64,000 bases of DNA from Kryptolebias marmoratus (Eukaryota; Chordata; Actinopteri; Cyprinodontiformes; Rivulidae), in contig NC_051440.1 of the NCBI RefSeq assembly GCF_001649575.2, positions 17,510,977-17,574,976 on the forward strand, read 5' to 3'. The stretch's first letter is position 1, and the number at the start of each line of letters is the position of its first letter. The position numbers were made by a program, and so were the translations under genes. A model generated the notes under the pieces. It ran no database searches, was not told the origin of the DNA, and saw only the letters and a list, made by a program, of their open reading frames with translations. Shown piece after piece: positions 11,323-24,700 of the stretch.

Positions 11323-13215
11323 GACACAGAGGGGAACATGTTCTCACCATCCTTTGTTCGTCTAAACAAAGCTCGGGTGAAAATTTGCACTTATATTCTG
11401 CTTTTCTGGTGAGTTTTACTACAGAAGCTTGGCATTCCACTCAGTCAGACAAAAGCAAGTTAAAAATACTCTAATTTATCTTTATTTTCCATATCGGAGT
11501 TGCTTTGTTCAGTGCTGAGGGAAATATGTCTCTCACCATGGGATATTTTGTTGTTTGTACCTCTTATGTCATTGTATATCACAGACTGTACATAAGTCAA
11601 ATCTAGACTAATATAGAAACATTATGGTCTATTGTTTTTGCATAGGAAACCTGTAAATAAATTTGCCTGATAAATCCTGCACTGTTTGAAATGCTTTGTT
11701 AAACACCACTGCATAAATCTGACTGAAGCGAAAAGGTAATGCTAGTTGAACAACACCAGCTTTAAAACTATTCCAATGTCAAAAACGGCAATGAATTATT
11801 TGAGACTGGAGCTGTTTTTAGACATCAGTATCCTTGGCCCTGCTTGGCTTCTCAATCCTGTCAGAATTAAACTCTGTTTCTTCAACTTGAGGCGGCTCAA
11901 AGAGCTCTCTACAACAGGTAAGATATTATTTGTTCATAACATTTTCACAGAATCCCACTTCAAAACATTGAACTATTGCTTTAATATGAAAAGCACTCAA
12001 CACATTTTCAGTTAACTTTTGTTCAATATATGGTTGTCTTTGTTAATAATTCCTTGTCAAATGACTACCTAAATATTTTAATATTAAAAACAAAAAAAAA
12101 AAGTGATGTTTTATAAAACGGGCTTATTGGAATCCGTGGAAAGGATGTTTATATTCTGTTTCTTACATTTCAGAGGTTTTCTAGATTTTTTTTCACTCAA
12201 TTCAGATAAAGATTAAAAAAAAAAAAAACAGTTGGAAGTTTCACTGTTATTTGTTTTTGGTACATCATCAAACATCATTAGGAAATATAATGAACCAGAT
12301 CCCAAAAAGCTCATGAGTTCAGAGTACATAGTTCTTTGATACAATAAAAAAAATCCATGTCAAGAATATGATGATGTACCAGGAGGTGTTTGTCTCCTAA
12401 GGGCAGCGCTTTTCATTTATTTACAAATAAGTCTTAAAATTAAGAAAATGAAGAAAGTGCAGTGGAGTAGCAGCTGTTTTTATGTTGAAAATTAATTTCA
12501 AGATCTACAATGTAGCTAACACTCTCTGACCCTAAATTGACACCTTTCACAAGAGAAGCTCCAAAGTAGCAAGAAAAAAAACCATCTGGTATTTGAGTAT
12601 TTATTAGTTTATATGGAGACGATACAAAAAGTCAAAGTAATAAAAAACAAGCAAATCTGGTCACGCTATGTCTTTCAAGACATTAGTTACAGCAATGAAC
12701 TAAAACTAGGCTTTTAAACTGTACAACGTGAATGGACGACAAACAAAAACACCAAAACACAGTCTGCTTGTTTGGTGAGAGCAATTTTAAAAGAGACAAA
12801 GAGGCGACGGACTCCAGAATTGCAAAGATTCAAAATGAATCAACAGTATTCAGATTATTGTCTTCATCGCCGCTCTTATCAGAAGCTGCCTGCCATTCAA
12901 GCACATTTAACATAACAGACAGAAAAGGCAAATGAATTATAAGTATGCTCTATTTCTTGCCAAATTCTTATCATGGGGGACACTGCAGCTTGAGTCCACC
13001 GGGTGGCGACGTGCCCTCGAGGCCACTGTGTGGGGCTGTTTCCATGATGACACACACCAACCCAGTCTTTGTTGTGTTTTTCACTATTGTGTGTGTGTGT
13101 GTGTGTGTGTATGTGTGTATATATTTCAACACTCTACAATGATTTTGTAGTTTATAGGTCTAAAATCTCTCAACAGAGGTTTTGGGTTCAGGTCTATGAT
13201 GCAGCAAACGGAGGA
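11323..13215. other. Convergent 3' region between cpt1b and sephs1
   Basis: The two genes face each other here. A cpt1b poly(A) signal AATAAA lies at 11656-11661. On the minus strand AATAAA hexamers for sephs1 are possible at 12600-12605 and 12416-12421. A GT-rich microsatellite begins near 13088. I see no exon of another gene. The stretch probably joins two ancestral gene neighbourhoods. Confidence 0.55.
13088..13120. repeat. GT microsatellite in the sephs1 3' UTR
   Basis: About thirteen GT units, then ATGTGTGTATATA, lie about 100 bases beyond the sephs1 stop codon, so they are probably transcribed within its 3' UTR. Confidence 0.85.
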
Positions 13216-16200
13216 TTAGGAAGTTGCGCCGGGTGTTGGATTGACATTCTGCGTGGCTGCTTGTGGTGCCACCTCGATGATTCGCGGCTTGTCGATGATG
13301 CGAGCGGTGCGATTTCCTTTCTCTACAATCCCGATGATCCACGCTTGGTGGCCCTCTCCGTATTTTGGGGATTTGATTTCAGCACAAAAGCGAGCAGCCT
13401 GCTCCCGGGGCAAACAGATAAGCAGGCCTCCTGTAACAGGAAGGAACGGGATATTGTCAGTTCAAATTAAAGAATTATTCATTTATTTAATCTGGAAACA
13501 TACCGAACAGTTCTAATACTGCTGGATCTCAGTATTATCTTTGATCCTGTCCAGTATTGCTGCTAAATACCACTGACTGAACTAATTAGTATAATCAGAT
13601 TGGACCGCAGTGCGGGGATTTTTTTTTGTTTTTAGGATTGATTGAATTGAATTCTGAAGCAGTGCTCCCACTATACATTTGGGAGTTTTCACACAAAGCT
13701 GCTACACACACTCCTTAATTAGAGGAACTGATGTAAATAAGCTGGTGCTTTCCTCTTCCAATAAAGTTACTGAATCAATTTAATCAAAATGAATGAGCAG
13801 ATGTGTCTGAACCGTTGACTTGTACAGAACAATCTCTGCATTTTGTAAATTACTTCAAACTTTTCTTATTTTTTTTAAGTTAGGCAGCAGTTATTGTAAA
13901 AAATGGCTGCATGACTTTACTGGCTACATAGAAAATACAAGATTAAATCAAAGGTTGTATCAAAATCCTGCCAGATGAACCAATCCTGTTCCCTAAAGTC
14001 AGTGTCAAGAACTACTTTAACTCACCACATGTCATTAAAACCTAGCTGAAAGCAGCATTATTAGATTTAACAGATTTGAAATCTGCACCAAGCAGGTTTG
14101 TGCAGTCACTGTTTAGAAATACAAAATATTACTCTATCTGGTACTTAAACAAGTACCTTTAGTGACTCTCCTGATTAAACCTTCATTTTTGTGAACAATT
14201 AATGAATTTTTCCAACTTCACTGGTTGAATTTTGAAACATTTTGGGACATTTCTACAATAAAAGGTTCCCTAAACTGTAAGCGGTTTTCGAGGTTAAAAT
14301 ACACAACGCTTCGCTCAGACAGAAAGGAACAGAACCGTGGAAACAATTACCTGATGTTTCTGGGCAGGTGCCATGCATGAGTCCAAACATGTTCCCGCAG
14401 GCTTTGGACACGGCAGCCATCTTGGCGAGCACCGGCAGGTTGTGGATGACAAATGACACCTCGCTTCGCTGTTGTCGTGCCAGCGTCTGAGCATGGCCGA
14501 GGATGCCAAACCCTGTGATGTCCGTGGCCGCATGGGCATTGAAGGTGTGCATGAGGCTGGCAGCTGCAATGGAGGGCAAAAAGGAAACTCAGCTGGGCTT
14601 CTGGACGACCAACTTTACTGTTTGTAAAGTAATAAACAATAATTCAAAATAACTGATGTTATGTACCTAATGAATGTGCAACCGTATTGGAATATTTATG
14701 TTGCACAGACGAATTCTGCAACTTCTGTTCTTTAGGTAATGTCTCACATCTTATATCAAATTTCTCCTGGTCTTGTCCTTTTTCTACACATTGCTGAATT
14801 GTTGTAGAATTTGTCTACAAAGTTTTGTTACAATTGAGCTCCTGCAGAGGGTGCTGTGGTTTCAACATTCAACAGCTCTCAGAAGTTGGTGAAGTTCTGC
14901 TCAAAACAACATTACCTCAATCCTCACAACAAATATAAGTCCAATGCGGACACATCAGCAAATCAAATTTATGACACGTTAACGATATAATTACCTGTAC
15001 GGTTGAGCCGCGCCATGTTCATCATAGCTTCGTGGTAAGCCAGCTCTACATCTTCCTGGGTTACCACCAGTTTGATTTTGTTCCATTTCTCAGGCTGAAA
15101 AAAAAGCAGATGCATCCATAGTCAGCTGTGTGTATTCTGAGGAGAAAAACAGTTTCACAAAAGAAGGCTAGGGCATATTATGCTTACAATGTCTAGCCAC
15201 TGATGCACTGCAACAGCCACTTGTGTTCCCAGAGGTTTAGTCAACACCAGCACATCTCCTGGGACTGCGTTGTCTGGCCTGAGAAATATCAAAAACGGCA
15301 CAATTTTTTCAAATTAAAGAGCCACGACAGATGCAGAGAGCAAAAAAGGAAACATTTAACAGGAATTCATCCCTACATGATGAACTCATTGGGCTGACAG
15401 ACTGTCGTAGCCACTCCTCCCATCACTATCCAGGGGTTGAGCACCGTTTGTCCCCCTGTGACAGATGTGCCGGCCTCTTCTGAAGCATCTTTGAAACCCT
15501 GAATGATCAGTGGCATGACTTTGTCTCTTTCCTGTAAACAAACAGAAATGTTAAGAGCACAAACAGACCACAAGAGGCAGTATTTACAGTAGGAAGTACT
15601 AGAACAGATTCATGCAAATTGCTTATGATAAATACACGTTTATAATCCAATTGTTTCTATGCTGTCCACCTCGACTTGTTAGTTTTGCCGTGCTGCTCTC
15701 CTAAATGGCAGAAGAACTCTGTGTAAGTGTGAAAAAAAAACCTTCAGATACGTCACTGACTGACTGTTTTGACACCCTGGTCAGCAAGATTTGCTAAGAT
15801 GCAGTTAGCCAAATGTGTGACATGTCTTCTCTCGTTAAAAAAAGATCAGTGAACAAAACATTGAGCAAACATTTTACCTTTCACCAGTGTTAATCATAGG
15901 AAGACAGAGGTCAAATTAAAAGACAACCTAGATGAGTGCATATATATATAACAAGTGATGTACAGTATTTGCAGCCCAGACACACAAACAGTAACTTAAT
16001 GACAGCTACTTCTAGGGTAGTGAAAAACAGATCCATAACTCATGAAAATGACAGTTTCTCCTTAAACGGTAGGTTTTCGTGTTGCTGTTTACATTTTGAC
16101 GTCCCCCATCAAACTCTGCTAGTGAAGCCAGTCAGTGGGGTCACAGAAACACTGCTGCTGCACTTGCATTCAAATGATGACATTTCAACATTTACCACAA

Positions 16201-17894
16201 ACACAACCAACTACACTTTACACACACATATAACAGCATTTTAAGTGTGCGAATGTCAAATTTCTTACATATTCTCCCTGAAAACAAACAACATACACTA
16301 AGAGTAGATGCTGCTGTCGTTTCGCTTGCTCGTGCACACAGTCAGGATGCTGCAGGGTGTACAGACTGGATGCACATTGTTGCTGCTTGCAGGCATGTGC
16401 AGAAAGTTCCACGCAGACCCCACTCGACTTCAGCAGATGTCAAAGTTTACATCCTAAAGAAGTCAATGAACCCTTGCAGGCGCAGGACAAGCTTGGTCTG
16501 ACCACTTTGAGCTTCACAAGGTCAGAATTTTGCATACAATGCCTGGAAGAAGTACCCCCACCTTTCAATCAGAAGTCTAAACAGCTCAGAAACACCCACT
16601 GAAGAGACAGAGTGATTAATCCTTCACTGGCAGCAAGTTACTTTACTGTCACTCACTAAACAGCTTCTCATTCCTCATACAGTTCTTTATATGTTTATAG
16701 TATTTACAATAAGAAAATAAAAAAGATGGATATGCTTTCTAACAACAATGAAAATAAATATAGAAAAAACTAATATACTTTTCTTACCAGTGTTTCATTT
16801 CATAACCACATTCTGATTATTCAAAATTGTATCACAGTAACATCCAGCTTACTTTCTCTGATAATTTGTTGCTGACTCCCAGAAGCATCAACATGTTGTC
16901 ACACTCTGTCACTCCCATGGCGTAGAGGTCACTTAGAACATTGGCACAAGCAATTCTTCCCTACAAAGACACAAATAGGCTTACATCAAACCCAAGAATG
17001 CACATAAAACAACAAAACCAAAAGCTATTTCACAATGTTGGACTTCTCGTATGAAGCAGGACGGAGACAGTGAGGAAGAAAACTGAGTGAAAGAGCCGTA
17101 CCATCATGTAGGGGTCATCCACTATAGGATAAATGTAATCTGTTGTTTGGACAAGAGAAAGTCCACCATGTCTGAGAGGGATGACACACGTGTCCATGCC
17201 TATGCCTACAAAACAAACAAACAAACAAACAAAAAAACTCTTAGATGAATGTTTTAAATACCAAAGGATGAGCATTATTTGACCGAAGGCCTTTAAAAGT
17301 GTTAGGATATTTAAAAATTAACAATTTTTAAGAACTAGTTCCAACAATAAGGCATAATGTAGGCAATTTGAGTAAATGTGCCAAATGTTTTTTACTCCAA
17401 TCTCAACTAAAAAACCTTCCTTGAATTGAATATATCAAACTTAGACTACACATTCTACTCATTTAACAAATTCAATAATTAGACGTGTTTTCTGTTGCAT
17501 ATGGAAGAGTTACTGTTGTTACTTAACCATTAAAAAGGACCTAAAGAATCTGTGATTATAATCAGATACAGTACGATCATTAGTACCTAGTCGAGGCATA
17601 ACTGCCCCCAGAAAATGTTCATCCTCCTGATAGTGGTTCTCCTGTAGGGACTCCAGCAGTTTCTGTAAAACATCTTGAGGAACCTGTAGTCAGAAAAAAG
17701 ATTGCCATTGTTAAATTCTGTCCATCACCGTCAAAATCTTTATTTTATTCTGTACAATAACGCATTCAGATCAGATTTGTTTTACATGGACAACCAACCT
17801 TACAGCCTGTGCCCTTGAGCTCAGCATATCGCGTGAGCCTGAAGTTCTTGTCCAGCTCATAGCTTTCAGGGTTAAAAGACTCCCTCACAGACAT
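13216..17894 (-). CDS. sephs1: Selenophosphate synthetase 1 (threonine form)
   Basis: Nine coding exons on the minus strand give 392 aa, the human length: 17894-17799, 17683-17587, 17205-17102, 16960-16853, 15531-15377, 15278-15188, 15094-14995, 14563-14351, 13430-13216. The AIRS-like ATP-binding fold is recognised from [55 protein letters not shown] and the terminal [10 protein letters not shown]. The active-site position in GTGCK carries Thr29 (codon ACA). SelD has Cys there and SEPHS2 has selenocysteine. From established knowledge, SEPHS1 does not make selenophosphate efficiently and is tied instead to redox homeostasis and embryonic survival, often working with SEPHS2. The protein appears intact. 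Start ATG 17894 is the family start, and the leader splices at 17922 to an upstream non-coding exon. Confidence 0.97.
17211..17237. repeat. AAAC/CAAA tract near a sephs1 acceptor
   Basis: Several ACAA/AAAC units lie immediately upstream (minus-strand sense) of sephs1 coding exon 3. Read on the minus strand they form a TTTG-rich tract that serves as part of the pyrimidine-rich acceptor region. Confidence 0.7.
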
Positions 17895-17922
17895 TTCTGA
17901 AGAAATTCTGGGCCCTCGCCAC

Positions 17923-19302
17923 TGAAATGACATTGATTACCAGGAAAACAAAGCAAAACCGGTGATAAGCAACACTGTAACAAAAAAAAGGAATAAGAAA
18001 AACAGACTAAAAGAAATATCAGCTGCTTCACCACATTGTAGTGTCATTTAAACATGGTTTTCTGTGTGCATCATCCTCAAAACAGCAAGTGTCACATGTG
18101 TACAATTTCACAAAACTGCACCTTTTTAAAGCTAACATCAACATTGTTTTAACTTCACAGTCATCTTCAGAGATATTTTCACAATTGAATCGCCATTAAG
18201 CCCTGCTTGTTATGGATAAATAACATTTTAACAAACCAGAAGCAAACAACTGCACCTTTCTGACAATAATTACTTTATGTTACGTTTGTCATCTTTTCCA
18301 TGTTGTTTTTAATAATTTGTGCCCCATGATGCACCTGTTAGTTTACTGCTTATCTAAAGTGCTTAACTTCTCCTTTGTAAATACTTTTTAATTACTGCAA
18401 AGTTAGCAGCAAAGTCGAACAACTTCCCATCAACGTGGGTATCGTTTAATTTGAAGCCAAATGACAAGGACAGCCCAGAATCCTTGACATGATGAAACCT
18501 ATCACAAAGTGGGTAAACTTGCAGCTGTTGACACTTCACAAATGTGCCAGATAAATAAGAAATCAAAGGCATCACTGATTATAATTCCAGTTTGTTGTGT
18601 AAACCACAGTAAGTTGCATAAGGGGCCTCTTTTGGTCCACTGGAGTGGCGTTCAAGAGACAAAATGATCCCACGTTCATTCAACCCTTCAGGCACTGGCT
18701 AACAACAGCAGTGATGTTCAATGTGAAAACTTTATTTTAATGAATGTAAGATGCATTTTATAATCCTGGGGGGATGGATTTTAAAACGTATCTGGCCACA
18801 GTGTTAATTACACGCCCCAAGTCTTGTTTGTTTTGCTGAAAATGAAGGGTTTTTTTGTATTTAATGGGTAGCTGCGGCTAGCAAACGCTGATCCATGCAT
18901 GCGCTGATGAGCACAAGCGGCTCCGTGCAACAAAGAGCTGCTAGCGTCCCCGAAACGCAACTAAAAACACATACGGGGCACACTGCGAATAAAACGCGAT
19001 GCCACGTAAGGATTCACATAGCCAGCTCCCCGCACATGTAAGTTAAAAAGTTCCCGTAGAGCGCCGAACAAAAATGTCGGCGGCGGAAAAAATTAACCCC
19101 TTCCTCTCCCTCGCCATGCGATGTGTGCAACATCAGAGTTAGTATCAATAGAAAAACGCCAGACGTGCTACTTGTGTGGACTTTGCACTGGTATCATGCA
19201 ATGTAAGTGTTTATAACTGCCCTAGGTGCGACTTTAGGAGTAAAGCGGGGTTATATTCGTGCAACATTTCCCCTTTAATTCTTCTGAGCAGTGTATCCTT
19301 AC
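17923..19302. other. First intron of sephs1
   Basis: This is the intron between the non-coding first exon and the coding exon starting at 17922 (UTR part). It is mostly AT-rich; the part near 18870-19110 is richer in CpG and belongs to the promoter-proximal region. No coding sequence was seen. Confidence 0.55.
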
Positions 19303-19400
19303 CAGCTTCACGTTAGCGGTGGATCCCGACAGAAGAGCGGGGACGGCAACAGAATGCGCTCGGACTAGAAATAGGCGTCCTAAGAGAAAGCCTGACTAAA
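19303..19400 (-). promoter_or_regulatory. Putative sephs1 first exon and promoter
   Basis: On the minus strand a GC-richer stretch ends in GTGAAGCTG followed by a strong donor GTAAGGATA (boundary 19303/19302). The first downstream acceptor in the right place is CATTTCAG before 17922, which adds a short leader to the sephs1 ATG. The upstream limit is not known; the upper bound given here is approximate. Confidence 0.5.
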
Positions 19401-21731
19401 ACTGGCGAATTTTTGTCCTTTAACTTTAAAAATTCAAGATAAAAATAAAACATCACGCCAAATCAAATATATTTTGATCCTGCTATATTTTATGTTCCAA
19501 CCCATCTCTACTAAATAAAAACTGGTTTATAATTAAAAGAGGAAACTAACCAGATGACATTGGGTCCTTTACTTGCGCGGTGGCCGCTTTAACATCCCCT
19601 TTAACAAGTTCAAAAGTCTGCCAACAATATTAGTACAATGGAGTGTACCTTTAATTTAGTGTTTTCCCTCCTTTTACCTCAAACAACAAATCATCCAAAT
19701 AAAGACGACGGTGCATCCTACATCTCAGTTCAGAAAGCTTTTATTTAAACAAACAAATAAATAAAATTCATTCAACAAATTCTTGACTTCATATCAAAGC
19801 ATTTCAATGATGTGCTAAGCAGAATACAAATTACATTATTTAAATAAATGTCTTAGTGCTCCCAGACTCAAAAAAGAGTAATTAAAAATTATTGATATAA
19901 TTGACATGTAGATAATTTTTTAGGCTTTAGCTTATTTTTGACCATAATAAGTAAGTAAATTGAAACAACTTTTTAATATAAATTTGTACAGTTGGGTTGA
20001 TTTGCTTTCTTAGACATCTCCTAAAATGTCTAATCTACTTGAAATAACTAAAGAAAATGCATTCTTTGTTGCATTTATAAATAATAAGAATAATGATGTT
20101 ACAGTGAATTTGATTATCATTCTTTGTAAGTTCTTCATACATAAAAATAGTTTTAAAAACTCATTCCACTTTCCCTAAAGTCTCTACTTTGAAATTTACA
20201 TGAGGTGGAAAATGCTTAATTGTTGTTTGTGAAGAGTATCAATTTATTTATTTTTTATTATTTTGTTTGGTGTATCTATTGTTTTATAGCATTAATCACT
20301 TCTTTTCTCTCCCTCTTGTCTGCTTTTCTTGTATCATTGTTACAGGAAACATACAGGAAAAATATTAAACAAATGTTTTGTAATTGTGGGTTTTTTGTGT
20401 GTATGTGTTTGAATTTTTCTCATTTTACCTTGTGAGAGATTCAGGCAGACATTCAACAGAGTGTATTATATATATTCATTTTGTTGATTATTCTGTCACA
20501 CATAAAAAAACACAAACAATCATTTGGCAACTGTATTTATTTGTGGATACAGCTAAAATTTTCATATGCACAGTGAGAAATATTTAAAGAAAAATACATA
20601 ATTTAATCACAAAATTGATAGCATTATTATGTGTAACCTAAGAAATTCCATACGGAGAAAAAAACATTTATAAATAACTATATGTTTTATGCTTTTATTA
20701 AGATGGGGCTCATTTATTTTTTTTAAATATAAAAAAATTACCAAAAATACATCACTTTGAATGTCATGTCTGGAAATAAGGTGGATGCTGTACTGCACAT
20801 TACACCCACTGAAGCCACTTAAAAGGCACAATTCACAATGGAAATGTAAAGATGTGGTCTCTGGACACTGAATGAATGCTTTTATTCATACAGCGCTTGA
20901 GAGTTACAGGCAAAAATGAAAGATTTTGCCTAGAATGTAAACAATAAGTCACTTCTTTAATTCGTTCATTGTCTCCTGGTACAAAATTCCAGCTCTTCAG
21001 TTAAATTTGTGCCCATGAAATAGCCTCAAAAACCACAAGTACGCCTATGTTGTGCACTGTATGTTTTCATGACAAAGACAGACAGATGATATAAGTAGTC
21101 ATCTTTTTCATTTGGCCCTCGTATTTCCCTTTATCTCCATTTCACATAGCAGTTGCAAAGGAAATGCATCAAGTCAGATTCATAATGAAGATGACTAATG
21201 TGCTGAAAGCCAGTTGAGGCAGCTGTTGAATCAACCCGACATGTTCTTCAGTGTCTGTTCCGTACAATCAGGCTTACTATAATGACAGCCTGCGGAGGAA
21301 TAAGAATATTATTGAGGTGTAATATAATATTACCAAAAAGGACTGAATTTATGTAAGCATGTGCAGCAGGTCGAGAAATCTTCTTTTGACAGCTGTGGCT
21401 ACAACAGAGAGGTGAAAGAGCGGAAACGATACTCGTTGGAAAGATAATTAGTTGACATTTTGGGAAGCTGCATGAGAATGTCAAATGTCACCGCAACAGC
21501 ACGACCAAGACTTGTGAACCAATGAGGGAGCTCGAGACGCCAATTTGTGGGTGTGTTGTGACAATGGAGTGAGGAGAGGTAAAGCTCATTGTGTGCTCAG
21601 AGGGGGAGTTGATGAAAAACATGATGTAAGATGACAAACCAATGTGAGAAGAAAGGTGCAGTTTCCAAATGGGAAAAGCAAACAGATCCACCTGCTGAGA
21701 GGATGATCGCCATGCAGGCAAGTGGACAGCT
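19401..21731. other. Intergenic stretch plus bend7 3' UTR
   Basis: This AT-rich stretch lies between the sephs1 promoter and the bend7 stop codon. The bend7 3' UTR probably extends to the minus-strand AATAAA at 20881-20886. A denser, less AT-rich part at 21480-21731 directly follows the stop. No exon was recognised. Confidence 0.5.
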
Positions 21732-24700
21732 TTATGTGACGTTCATACTTGTGGATGGACCATTTGAGTTTTCCTCAGCGTCTGCAGCATCTGAAGACCC
21801 AAGAGAACAAGAATAACTTTAGCTTGAATGGTTAAAATACTTCAACAAAGATAATTGTTAATAAAACATAACAATATTGATAACATTTATGACAACTATA
21901 ACCATTGCAGCACTGCATTTATTGAGGTAAAAATGAAAAAGTACAATAAAAGATCAAAGTTTAAGGCAGACCTCGTTTCAGCCTCCTCCTGGCAAGTTTG
22001 ATCTGATCTTGAAGGATCTGCACCCAGTCTCGAGGCCCAGGCAGCTTCTCTATTCTGTGTTCAGTGCAGTATTTCTCTGTAAACACTGATTACACACATA
22101 AATGACAGTTTCTTTAGTAATACAGTGTCAGAAAAAAAGGCAAATTTATGCCTTGTGTACTTTTCCTCTTACCTTTAATGGCACCAACAATGTTCTGGTC
22201 TAAGCCCTTCCGGTTGTCATTGAGCCCTCGTTTCCTTTTACCATTTGGCAGTGAGTTAGCCAGAGTGGCATCATCAAAAAAGGCACACACCTGAAAGCTC
22301 ACAAACATGTTTACAATATATCTCTTTTGAAATGACCACCTATTTGGGGGACTTTTTACAGTGTATTAAAGTGAAGATGTGATCTGGATTTAAAAGAACA
22401 ATAATAAAATATATGAATACATGACTTCAGTAAGCAAAATCACATGGACTTATAATTTGCTCTATTAAAAAAATCAAGGAAGCGTACCAGTTTGCGAAAC
22501 AGGAGGCTGCCAGAGCGGGTATAGTTAACCAGAATGGAGTCTAGCTGGGCCTTCGAGATGAACACGTCATAATCTTCTGCAAGACGAACTTCAGACTGCA
22601 GTGAGTGATACAACACAATGTAATTTATTTGTTTAGCCTGGTGATAGCTGGAAGTCATCCTGAGCACATATTCTGAGAACTATGCATTGCAACACTGTTT
22701 GTTAGCAGAATATTCAACAAACCAATGGACAGATTTTAATGAAACTTACAAGAAATAATCACCTAATGTACATCTGCAACTCATTAACATTTAGAGTCAA
22801 CCAAATCAAGATGGCTGCCACAGCTAATTGACAATAGCCAATACAAAAATGCCAATAATCCTGTCATTTTTTTAGTTATTGGGCTAAACTGTGATGTGGT
22901 AGTATCTGAGTTGTTTATAACACACACCCTTAGCATAACATCCCACAATATTGAATGAGACTGTATGAGAGATGTTTTCGAGATTTGACCAAAATGGCTA
23001 CAACTTTATAATTTCTCAATATAAGATGAGTTTAGTCCTAAACTCTGGCATGAAAGGCAGTGGGCAATATGCATTCCTTTAAAGACTGACAGTACTTTAA
23101 TTTATCTGAATAGTATCAATGTGTATTTTAACCTGTTAAATGTCAGAATATTCATTTAAAGTAGCATGCACAGCTAATAATTCTGTATAAACAAAGATGT
23201 TGTGTATCAGGACTGTTTCTATGGGAAGGAGTTCAATATATCTGAATCAGGATTTCACAGCAGAATAAAAGCAGTATGAACACAAAATCAGATATTAGTT
23301 TACGGACCTCTAACTCTTGATGTTCCCTCGGTTGGTTCAGGGGAGGACTGGGTGTGTTGCCGACCTGATGTGGCAACACAGAAACATCACAGGAAACAGA
23401 GTGCATGCTGAGTGTAGATGAGTCGAGTTTCTCACTGTCCTCTCTCCTTCCAGATTCCGTAGGACCGGCTTTAGGTGCTGATGCCCCCAGTAGAGATGTG
23501 ACTCTCCTCGTGTTGGATACACTAAGTGGAGCCACTTTATAGACTGGTCTCCTTTTGGGGGGCATACGCCGAGGAGTGGAAGCTGGACCGAGGTGAGGAT
23601 GGCATGTGGAGCCTGCCTGCTCCTGCCTGTCAAAGGATGCTACAGAAAAAAACAAAACAACCAAAAGCATGTTAGATTGTCTTTACCTCGGCGTGTCTCT
23701 TTTCCATAACAGGCAAACGTTCTGACCTTTTTGAGTCTGCATCAGCCGCCTCATGGCTCGCAGTTCCTGCAGTATGGCCTGCAAGGTGCCTTTACAGTTG
23801 CACATACAGCAGGGGATTTCTTGCACTGCAGGAGGGAGTGCATCTGCAGCAGAGTAAGGGTGATCTGATTAGAGATTCTTCAGTTTAACATGTGTACTCA
23901 CATGGGCACAATGTGCTTTCATGCTCAGTGACTAGAAAATCGGATGTGTGAATGAGGGTTTGTCTTGAAGTGCCGGCCTCCGTTTGGCCTTTTACAACAA
24001 AATAATTTGTGACTAAAAATATGTGTTTTTTTTCTTTCTTTCTTGTTAAACTCTGTTTGTCACCCTACCGTTTGGTTCCTTTGTGCTGTTGAGGATCCTG
24101 AGGGCTCTGGAGCGGGTGCTGTGCTGGCCACAGGCTGGATCGTTAGGGATGGAGGTGGATGAAGATGACGGCTCTGGGTCCCCTGCAGAGCTCCAATTGT
24201 TGCACTGAGGGTCCTCTGACACAGGAGATGAAACCAGAGTCTGAGTACAGTTAAGATTATCCTTGGGCTCCTTCGTTGAGCTGTTCTGCTCCGATCCGAC
24301 ACGTTGATAAACCCTGCCAGACCTATCGCTCAGAAGTCTCATCATTCCTGTGATTTGCCTTTTGATTTCCATGCTCTCATCCCCCTGCAGCCAAACTACA
24401 TTAAGACAAAAAAAAGGTAATTAGTGATATCTACAGTGATTTAATGTAGAAATGAATCCTCAGAACGATCCATACCATCAGGCACAGCAGCATCATTAGT
24501 TTCCCCGTTGGCACAACTGGCTTTTGTCACATTTGATGGGTCACAATCTGTATGTGAAATGATTTTGTTAGAATACGCGAGATTAAAAAAAAAAGAAATG
24601 AGTAAATCTTGATGCTGGCCTTTCTGAAACATCTGCAGAGTCTGTGATTGATACGAAAGCAGAACACAACCCCCCCAGACACACACACGCGCACACACAC

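Noticed and set aside
11746..12015. 89-codon plus-strand frame after cpt1b
   Set aside because: It is in the AT-rich cpt1b/sephs1 3' interval, lies beyond the cpt1b poly(A) signal and resembles no family.
13069..13516. Plus-strand frames of 91 and 133 codons
   Set aside because: They are antisense to the last coding exon of sephs1 and the adjoining GT repeat.
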